From: Hyphomicrobiales bacterium
GTDB taxonomy: Bacteria; Pseudomonadota; Alphaproteobacteria; Rhizobiales; Xanthobacteraceae
DNA length: 19,843 nt
Assembly (NCBI GenBank): GCA_016210825.1
Contig: JACQTM010000132.1
Span: 1 to 19,843 of the forward strand
Direction of reading: 5' to 3'
Shown here piece after piece: positions 14,911 to 19,843 of the stretch (positions within the stretch are counted from its first letter, which is position 1; every line of letters starts with the position of its first letter). A model generated the notes under the pieces. It saw nothing but the letters and a program-made list of their open reading frames with translations, was not told where the DNA came from and ran no database searches. Both the position numbers and the translations under genes were made by a program.

Positions 14911-16551
14911 ATGCGGCGCATGGGGAGCCGTTTTTGGCCTGCGCGGATCGAGCGGATCGATTTTTTCGACGCCGCGACCGCGCTGATCCTCGCGACATTG
15001 CTGGGTCTGGTGCTTTTTACGTTCGATCAATACGCAGTTTCGAACGACGAAGAGGTTCAACATCGTTACGGTGAACTCATCATTTCCTATTACATGAGCG
15101 GATTTGCCGACCAAACGCTTTTTCAATTCAAGAATCTCTATCTCTATGGCGGATTGTTCGACATTGTCGCAGTGCTGCTCGCCAAACTGCTTCCTTTTAT
15201 CGATGCCTTCAGCATCCGGCATGTGCTCAGCGCATTGAGTGGCGTCACCGGTATTGCTGCGACCGCGCTGGTCGCGCGTCTGATTGCGGGGCCGCGCGCG
15301 GGCACTCTGGCGGCGCTGATGATTGCGGTTTGCGGCGTCTGGTACGGCGCGATGTTCAATCATACCAAGGATATCCCGTTCGCGGCCGCCATGATCGCGG
15401 CAACATATTTTTTGTTGCGCGCCTGCCGCGACCTGCCGACGCCTCGCTGGCGTGACGTTCTTGGTTTCGGGCTCTTTGCCGGCTTGGCGCTCGGCTTGCG
15501 CGCCCTCGGGTTATTGCTACTCGGCTATCTGCTGGTCGCCATCGTGGCGCAGGCTGTTGTCGCGGAGGATGATTGGCGAAGACGCCTACGATTCGGCTGG
15601 CGCGTCATTGTCCGTTTTTTGCCGGCGTTCGCGATCGCCTATATCCTCATGATCGCTGCATGGCCGTGGGCTTTTCTTGCTCCGCTCAATCCCGTCCGCG
15701 CGATTTTCACATTCGCGCATTTTCACTATCCGATCCGTACAATCGCCGCAGGCCAGATCTTTGAAATGGCCGATGTGCCGCGATGGTATGTACCGGCATA
15801 TATCGCGATCAAATTGCCGTTGCCGGTCCTGGTCGGCGCCCTCGCCGCCGCCGGCTTTGCCGCGTTACGCATATTTTCTGGCCGAATGCCTGCAACGCTG
15901 CGCGACCGCGAAACCGCCTTTGTCGCTTTTGCCGCGCTCTTCCCCGTGTTCTGCCAGGTTCTGGTCGAGGGCCCGGCTTTTACCGGGATGCGGCATTTTC
16001 TGTTCGTGGTGCCGGCATTCGCTGTCCTCGCCGCAATCGCCGTAGATGGAATTCTAATATGGCTTCGCGTGTGGCACCGGTTCGCCGCAGCGGCGGGAAT
16101 CGCGGTGATGTGCATCACATTGTCATGGCCCGCCGTCACGCTCGCGCGCCTGCATCCATATGAGCATCTTTATTATAACGCGCTGGTGGGCGGCCTCGAA
16201 GGCGCCGCGCGCCGCTACGAGATGGATTATTGGGTCAACATCATGCCGGAGGCGATGCGCGATCTTCAGCTGTATCTTGCGGACATCGAACCTCCGACCG
16301 ATTTAAGCGGCCGGCGTTACAGTGTCGGCGTCTGCGGCGAACGGATGGCATTCGAGCACCTTCCGCATAAGAATCTGCATTGGGCGGAATCCTGGCGCGA
16401 TGCAGATTTTTTCATCGCGCCGACACATATGGATTGCCATCTTGCGCTCGATGGTCAGGTCATCGCCACCATTCGGCGACTTGGTGTAACGATCGGCGTC
16501 GTCAAGGATCGCCGCGCGATTATTCCGCCCGGGCTGGCGCAAATGCCGTGA
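14911..16551 (+). CDS. GT-C fold membrane glycosyltransferase (PMT/ArnT/Rgt-like)
   Basis: A 546-residue integral membrane protein with about ten to twelve hydrophobic helices in the first 440 residues and a soluble C-terminal part of about 110 residues. The first extracytoplasmic loop carries SNDEE (44-48), the acidic motif expected of GT-C enzymes that use polyprenyl-phosphate sugars. FNHTKDIPFAA (about 149-159) and GPAFTGMRHFLFVVPAF further on are typical of the PMT / RgtABCD-like group. Such enzymes add a sugar or aminosugar to lipid A, polysaccharide or protein on the periplasmic side; donor and acceptor cannot be read here. The ATG at 14911 follows a purine-rich G6AC stretch and starts with a basic N-terminus. 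Starts at 14863, 14890 and 14920 are alternatives. No other surface-polysaccharide genes are adjacent, which makes it an orphan. Confidence 0.82.
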   Translation: MRRMGSRFWPARIERIDFFDAATALILATLLGLVLFTFDQYAVSNDEEVQHRYGELIISYYMSGFADQTLFQFKNLYLYGGLFDIVAVLLAKLLPFIDAFSIRHVLSALSGVTGIAATALVARLIAGPRAGTLAALMIAVCGVWYGAMFNHTKDIPFAAAMIAATYFLLRACRDLPTPRWRDVLGFGLFAGLALGLRALGLLLLGYLLVAIVAQAVVAEDDWRRRLRFGWRVIVRFLPAFAIAYILMIAAWPWAFLAPLNPVRAIFTFAHFHYPIRTIAAGQIFEMADVPRWYVPAYIAIKLPLPVLVGALAAAGFAALRIFSGRMPATLRDRETAFVAFAALFPVFCQVLVEGPAFTGMRHFLFVVPAFAVLAAIAVDGILIWLRVWHRFAAAAGIAVMCITLSWPAVTLARLHPYEHLYYNALVGGLEGAARRYEMDYWVNIMPEAMRDLQLYLADIEPPTDLSGRRYSVGVCGERMAFEHLPHKNLHWAESWRDADFFIAPTHMDCHLALDGQVIATIRRLGVTIGVVKDRRAIIPPGLAQMP

Positions 16552-16579
16552 GCATAAAACCACAAGAGAATAAAGAAGA

Positions 16580-16605
16580 GCGCCCGCCGGAGGGACGGCG
16601 GGCGC
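16580..16605. terminator. strong hairpin between convergent genes, likely terminator
   Basis: GCGCCCGCCG (16580-16589) pairs perfectly with CGGCGGGCGC (16596-16605): a 10-bp all-GC stem with a 6-nt loop. On the minus strand it is followed at once by a T-rich stretch (TCTTCTTTATTCTC), which suits termination of the DUF1127 transcript. On the plus strand it lies 29 nt after the glycosyltransferase stop but lacks a T tract. It probably serves both convergent genes, more efficiently leftward. Confidence 0.7.
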
Positions 16606-16645
16606 AGAATCCAGGCCGCGTGAGGGGATAGCGTGCCCGGATCGA

Positions 16646-16667
16646 CGGCCGACTGGGAGCTCGGCCG
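16646..16667. terminator. second hairpin downstream of the DUF1127 gene
   Basis: CGGCCGA (16646-16652) and TCGGCCG (16661-16667) form a perfect 7-bp stem with an 8-nt loop, 21 nt after the DUF1127 stop on the minus strand. There is no T tract on either side. It may act with the stronger hairpin at 16580-16605 as a tandem stop, or protect mRNA 3' ends. Confidence 0.4.
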
Positions 16668-16688
16668 GTTCGTGAAACCCTGCTCTAC

Positions 16689-17069
16689 CTAGAGCGCATA
16701 GCGGGCGGGCCGATGCGTAACCGGCCGCTTGAAACCCTTGTCCGGCACGATTGAGGGTGACATCGGCGCACGGGTCATACCGAAGACGAAGCGGCGGCGA
16801 TTGGCGCGGCGCTCCGCAGCCCGGTTGGCCAGAACCGACGTTGGGTCACGCCAGAGCGGCTCGGCATAGGCATCGCGCAAATCGCTGCGAGTGAGGCCGA
16901 TATCGGACAACATTCGGTCGTCCAAACTCGCCAATAACGCGGCGTCATGGCGGTTTTTCGCTGCGCGGGCCAGCAGGCGAAAGGCGCGCCCGAGAAAAGC
17001 CAGGGCCGATGCCGGTCCGGTTGCCAGGATCGAGACCGTATCTGACAAAATCTTCAGTACCGTGAACAT
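16689..17069 (-). CDS. DUF1127 protein with C-terminal extension
   Basis: A 126-residue protein containing the DUF1127 core RHDAALLASLDDRMLSDIGLTRSDLRDA at about residues 40-67. Short Arg-rich DUF1127 proteins in alphaproteobacteria are linked to RNA binding and control of stress and phosphate or carbon metabolism. This one is longer than the usual 45-100 residues: a hydrophobic/neutral N-terminal helix (about 1-35), the core, an Arg-rich stretch RAAERRANRRR (83-93), and a tail of about 30 residues that I do not recognise. ATG at 17069 is chosen because a strong GGAGG lies 5 nt upstream; a longer open frame to 17114 has no such signal. It is divergent from lysR across an AT-rich region and ends in two hairpins. 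Function unknown. Confidence 0.85.
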   Translation of the reverse strand: MFTVLKILSDTVSILATGPASALAFLGRAFRLLARAAKNRHDAALLASLDDRMLSDIGLTRSDLRDAYAEPLWRDPTSVLANRAAERRANRRRFVFGMTRAPMSPSIVPDKGFKRPVTHRPARYAL

Positions 17070-17154
17070 CTTAACCTCCGTCCCGCCGATGGAATTCAAG
17101 CGAATGACCATCACGATGGTTGGCGCCCGTGCGTCAAACCACCCGAATAGCCCG

Positions 17155-17173
17155 CCCGATTTCCTCGATCGGG
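17155..17173. other. 6-bp hairpin in the DUF1127 upstream region
   Basis: CCCGAT (17155-17160) and ATCGGG (17168-17173) form a perfect 6-bp stem with a 7-nt loop. On the plus strand it is followed by TTT. If the DUF1127 transcript begins in the AT-rich stretch to its right, this would be a leader hairpin; otherwise it may be an operator. The evidence is structural only. Confidence 0.3.
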
Positions 17174-17189
17174 TTTGATATGGCCTGGA

Positions 17190-17262
17190 CCAATTGATAA
17201 GTGAAACGAATGTTTCTAATTTGTGGAATAAGATAATGTGATGTATTGATCTAACCGGATCG
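17190..17262. promoter_or_regulatory. AT-rich control region between DUF1127 and lysR genes
   Basis: About 73 nt that are clearly AT-richer than the surrounding DNA, lying between divergent genes. It contains the small inverted repeat GAAAC-GAAT-GTTTC (17203-17216) and several A/T-rich hexamers (for example GATAAT at 17230-17235), so it probably holds promoters for both genes and a binding site for the LysR-type regulator, which commonly represses its own gene. I could not find a clear -35/-10 pair. The assignment is inferred from composition and position. Confidence 0.45.
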
Positions 17263-17281
17263 GCCCTTCGGGATCGCCGCC

Positions 17282-18163
17282 ATGACCGCCCTTATCGACA
17301 TCGATCAGCTGCGCACCTTCATCGCCATTGCCGAAACCGGCAGCTTCACCAAGGCGGCGGAGATCGTGCACAAGACCCAATCGGCCGTATCCATGCAGAT
17401 GAAGCGGCTCGAGGAGCGCCTCGATCGCGCGATCTTCACGCGCGACGGCCGCGCCTCCAAGTTGACCGACGATGGCGAGCGCCTGCTCGATTACGCACGC
17501 CGCATCGTCAAACTGAATATTGAAACGCTCGCGGCATTTTCCGACGCCGAACTCACGGGCCACGCGCGACTGGGCGTCCCCGACGACTACGCCGACCGTT
17601 ATCTACCCGAGATCATGGCACGGTTCTCACGCGCCTATCCCGGTGTCGAACTTACCGTGATCTGCGAGCCGTCGGTCGATCTCATTGAACGCATAGCGGC
17701 GAGCGAGCTCGATCTTGCCATCATCACCACGACCGATGGCGGTCCCGCGACCGAAACATTTCGGCGCGAACGGCTGTTGTGGGTGACATCGCATCGCCAT
17801 TCGACCCATCAGGAGGCACCGGTGCCGCTCGCGCTCGGACGGCCAAGTTGCGCCTGGCGACGCCACGCGATGGCAACGCTGGAGAAGATTGAGCGTCCCT
17901 ATCGTATTCTCTATACGAGCTCGAATGCCGGTGCGGTTGCGGCGGCCGTGCTCGCGGGACTTGCGGTGTCGGTCTTGCCGGAATCCGGACTGCGGCCCGG
18001 AATGCGCGTGCTTAATCCTGGCGACGGTTTTCCCGATCTGCCCGACTGCCGCATCGGCTTGTTGCGCAATCCGCACGAAAGTTCGGCGCTCGCCGACGCG
18101 CTCGCCGAACACATTATCTCCTCGCTCGACAATCTATCGGAAGCGGCGCAGGCCGCCGAATAA
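17282..18163 (+). CDS. LysR family transcriptional regulator
   Basis: A 293-residue regulator of normal LTTR length. The N-terminal winged helix-turn-helix (about residues 8-67) is clear: DIDQLRTFIAIAETGSFTKAAEIV, TQSAVSMQMKRLEERL, then the LTDDGERLLDYARRI linker. A periplasmic-binding-protein-like effector domain follows (about 92-285), starting at ARLGVPDDYADRYLPEIMARF. Such proteins bind DNA as tetramers and respond to a small ligand, unknown here. The start at 17282 has only a weak Shine-Dalgarno match. The target may be its own promoter and the divergent DUF1127 gene. Its 3' end overlaps the convergent EamA transporter gene by 50 nt, so the last 16 residues are read from DNA that also encodes the transporter C-terminus. 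Confidence 0.94.
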   Translation: MTALIDIDQLRTFIAIAETGSFTKAAEIVHKTQSAVSMQMKRLEERLDRAIFTRDGRASKLTDDGERLLDYARRIVKLNIETLAAFSDAELTGHARLGVPDDYADRYLPEIMARFSRAYPGVELTVICEPSVDLIERIAASELDLAIITTTDGGPATETFRRERLLWVTSHRHSTHQEAPVPLALGRPSCAWRRHAMATLEKIERPYRILYTSSNAGAVAAAVLAGLAVSVLPESGLRPGMRVLNPGDGFPDLPDCRIGLLRNPHESSALADALAEHIISSLDNLSEAAQAAE

Positions 18164-19073
18164 CATCCTTTGGGCGCGCGGGCCGCAACACCAAGAGATT
18201 CCCAGCAAGCACCGCCAGCAGGCCCAATGTCGCGGGCAGCGTCCAGCGATAGCCTTCGGCAAAGGTGGATACGAGAAGCGCGACTACCGGAAACATCACC
18301 GTCGAATAGGCCGCGCGATCGGCGCCGATGCGGCCAAGCAGCGTGAGATAGCTGGCGAAAGCCACCACCGAACCGATCAGGGTGAGATAGATCAGGCTTG
18401 CGATATAGGGCAGCCGTGGATCGATGATGAAGGCTTCCCCGCGCAGATAGGCGAAACCGGCAAGCGCGACGCTACCATAGATCATTCCCCAGCCACTCGC
18501 GGCAAAAACTGTAATGCCGTGGCGTTGCAGGCGCGCCGAAATCATGTTGCCGATGCAGAATGACAGCGTACCGCCAACGCAGAGCGCAAGGCCAATAAGC
18601 ACGCCGATTTCAAACTGCGTGTCCGCCAACTGCGGATAAAACATTGCTGCAACGCCGAGGACGCCAAGCACGCCACCGGCGGCAACCCGGCGATCGATAC
18701 CGGCATTCAGCGTCAACGCCCCGAGCCAAACATTGATGACGGAAGCGAGCGAAAACACGACCGCGAGCAAACCGGACGTGATGAACTTTGCTCCGTAATA
18801 GAACAGCGTGAAGTTGACGCCGAACAGCGTAACGCCGAGAGCCACGAAGACGATATGCTCACGCAGCGAATAAAACAGCCGCTCTCCCCGCCAAGCCGCG
18901 ATGACGAACATCAACGGGGTCGCCATCAGGAAGCGCCATACGATGGAAATCTCGGGCGCGACCACGCCGACCTGATAATGCAGCGCGATCCAGGAGAATC
19001 CCCAGGCGAGGACGACGGAGCTGTAAAGCGCGATGTCGATGGAGGTGAAATGCGGGCGCGGCATCGAACTCAT
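18114..19073 (-). CDS. DMT superfamily (EamA-type) membrane transporter
   Basis: A 319-residue inner-membrane protein with about ten helices arranged as two EamA repeats (about residues 12-145 and 158-292), the layout of drug/metabolite exporters. Marks include WGFSWIALHYQVGVVAPEISIVWRFLMA in the first repeat and TLIGSVVAFASYLTLLGRIGADRAAYSTVMFPVVALLVS in the second, the usual C-terminal signature. The exported compound is unknown; members export amino acids or metabolites. A basic tail follows the last helix. ATG at 19073 is used; ATG at 19064 is possible. It overlaps lysR tail to tail by 50 nt. It lies 73 nt downstream of the YbaK-type gene on the same strand, so the two may be co-transcribed. 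Confidence 0.92.
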   Translation of the reverse strand: MSSMPRPHFTSIDIALYSSVVLAWGFSWIALHYQVGVVAPEISIVWRFLMATPLMFVIAAWRGERLFYSLREHIVFVALGVTLFGVNFTLFYYGAKFITSGLLAVVFSLASVINVWLGALTLNAGIDRRVAAGGVLGVLGVAAMFYPQLADTQFEIGVLIGLALCVGGTLSFCIGNMISARLQRHGITVFAASGWGMIYGSVALAGFAYLRGEAFIIDPRLPYIASLIYLTLIGSVVAFASYLTLLGRIGADRAAYSTVMFPVVALLVSTFAEGYRWTLPATLGLLAVLAGNLLVLRPARPKDVIRRPAPLPIDCRARR

Positions 19074-19146
19074 TTGCCGGTCCGAGCGCCTAAGAACAAG
19101 TGATTCCCGCTGATGGCTGACATGCGCTGTCGTGATGGATCGGGAT

Positions 19147-19617
19147 TTACGTCAATTGCGCGGGCGCCGCGCCGAGCAGGCGTACAAGGTCAGCGGGCGT
19201 CAATTCAATTTGCAATCCGCGCCTGCCGCCATTGAGCACGATCGTCGGGAGCGCCATGACGGATGCCTCGATATAGACCGGCACCTTCTTTTTTTGCCCG
19301 AGCGGGGAGATGCCGCCAACGCGATAGCCGGTGATGCGCTCGGCTTCCGCCGGCGGCAGCATGGCGGCGTCCTTCGCGCCGGCTGCTGCGGCCAGCCGCT
19401 TGAGGCTCACTTCACGGTCCGATGGCACGAGCACGCAAACCGCCTGCGTGCCCGCCTTCGCCATCAAGGTTTTCAACAGCCGCGCCGGCGAAATGCCAAG
19501 CGCCTCCGCCGCCTGCATGCCGATGTGCGCGGCATTTGGATCATAGTCATATTCGTGAAGTGTGAATGCGACGCCCGCCTTTTGCAAAGCGAGCGTCGCG
19601 GGAGTGGATTTAGCCAT
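19147..19617 (-). CDS. ybaK: YbaK/EbsC-type aminoacyl-tRNA deacylase (Cys-tRNA(Pro) deacylase)
   Basis: A 156-residue cytoplasmic protein of the YbaK family, which hydrolyses Cys-tRNA(Pro) mischarged by prolyl-tRNA synthetase. The order matches the family: STPATLALQKAGVAFTLHEYDYDP at the N-terminus, GISPARLLKTLMA with the conserved Lys (K49), VLVPSDREVSLKRLA, and YRVGGISPLGQKK (99-111) with the conserved GGISP loop. The C-terminal segment NGGRRGLQIELTPADLVRLLGA is also typical. Its exact tRNA specificity cannot be proven from sequence, as related INS-domain proteins act on other mischarged tRNAs. The Shine-Dalgarno match is weak. Upstream lies a short spacer and then a folded repeat. Confidence 0.93.
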   Translation of the reverse strand: MAKSTPATLALQKAGVAFTLHEYDYDPNAAHIGMQAAEALGISPARLLKTLMAKAGTQAVCVLVPSDREVSLKRLAAAAGAKDAAMLPPAEAERITGYRVGGISPLGQKKKVPVYIEASVMALPTIVLNGGRRGLQIELTPADLVRLLGAAPAQLT

Positions 19618-19680
19618 GGTGAATTCAACGTGGGTGCTGCAGCGCTTTTTGTTTCAGACGCAGAACTTGCCGCGAATTCC

Positions 19681-19798
19681 GCTCCACCTCTCCCATGGGG
19701 AGAGGTCGGATCGCGAAGCGATCCGGGTGAGGGGTTAGAGCGGTCGAGAGTTCCAGGCCCCCCTCACCCCAACCCACACCCCAACGGGGAGGGGGAGC
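19681..19798. repeat. hairpin-rich dispersed-type repeat element
   Basis: A compact non-coding element of about 118 nt with nested inverted repeats. The outer arms GCTCC (19681-19685) and GGAGC (19794-19798) can close a structure holding four hairpins: ACCTCTCCC/GGGAGAGGT (19686-19706, 9 bp, loop ATG), CGGATCGC/GCGATCCG (19707-19725, 8 bp, loop GAA), GGGTGAGGGG/CCCCTCACCC (19725-19734 with 19760-19769, 10 bp), and CCCC/GGGG (19779-19789). It resembles, from memory, the GGAGAGGTCGGATCGC...GCGATCCGGGTGAGGGG repeats common between genes in Bradyrhizobium and relatives. I saw only one copy here. Its role (mRNA 3' end, protein binding site or inactive miniature element) is unknown. Confidence 0.75.
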
Positions 19799-19843
19799 AC
19801 GCCGAGCTTGCGACAACCGCCACAACCAAAACAAAGTAGCTCT

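Noticed and set aside
1..19843. CRISPR arrays, tRNA or rRNA genes, insertion sequences, toxin-antitoxin or phage-defence genes
   Set aside because: None of the expected repeats, cloverleaf-like segments or domain motifs were seen on reading both strands.

Overview
The window looks like chromosomal core DNA from a high-GC alphaproteobacterium, probably of the Hyphomicrobiales (the Bradyrhizobium / Rhodopseudomonas / Xanthobacteraceae neighbourhood). That placement is an inference. It rests on the gene order around the aa3 cytochrome oxidase cluster, the small CoxF-type protein between ctaB and ctaG, the IalB-tldD pair next to ctaC, a DUF1127 protein, and a hairpin-rich dispersed-type repeat at the right end. 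I see no tRNA, rRNA, CRISPR array, insertion sequence, integrase, phage gene or recognisable defence system.

Layout. (1) Positions 1-264 hold no recognisable gene. A HAD-family hydrolase (265-921, +) follows and faces a lipoprotein of unknown function (945-1634, -), which has its own sigma-70-like promoter. (2) Positions 1742-5016, minus strand: threonine synthase (thrC), an M16 zinc peptidase overlapping it by 4 nt, and a GNAT acetyltransferase 9 nt further on. (3) Positions 5164-11774, minus strand: the aa3 oxidase cluster, in transcription order ctaC (subunit II), ctaD (subunit I), ctaB (heme O synthase), a 54-residue CoxF-type protein, ctaG (Cu chaperone), ctaE (subunit III), a DUF983 zinc-ribbon membrane protein and a SURF1 assembly factor. 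Subunits and assembly factors are therefore made together: CtaB supplies the heme precursor, CtaG the CuB site, and SURF1 acts in heme a insertion. (4) Positions 11775-12144 are non-coding and separate the oxidase cluster from the divergent IalB-family secreted protein and tldD (12145-14174, +).

(5) A secreted protein with two PAN/Apple-like repeats (14175-14720, -) meets tldD stop codon to stop codon. It is divergent from a GT-C type membrane glycosyltransferase (14911-16551, +). (6) A hairpin-bearing intergenic region is followed by a long DUF1127 protein (16689-17069, -), which is divergent from a LysR regulator (17282-18163, +) across an AT-rich control region. (7) A DMT/EamA transporter (18114-19073, -) overlaps the lysR 3' end by 50 nt. 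Upstream of it is a YbaK-type aminoacyl-tRNA deacylase (19147-19617, -). The window ends with a repeat of about 118 nt that can fold into several hairpins around a common base (19681-19798).

Most of the window is ordinary housekeeping DNA, and I do not claim a new multi-gene system. The points most worth checking are the multibranched repeat at the right end, the exact duplication of cysteine spacing in the PAN protein, the Asp-to-Asn change in the HAD catalytic motif, the extended DUF1127 protein with its control region, and several tight convergent or overlapping gene junctions.
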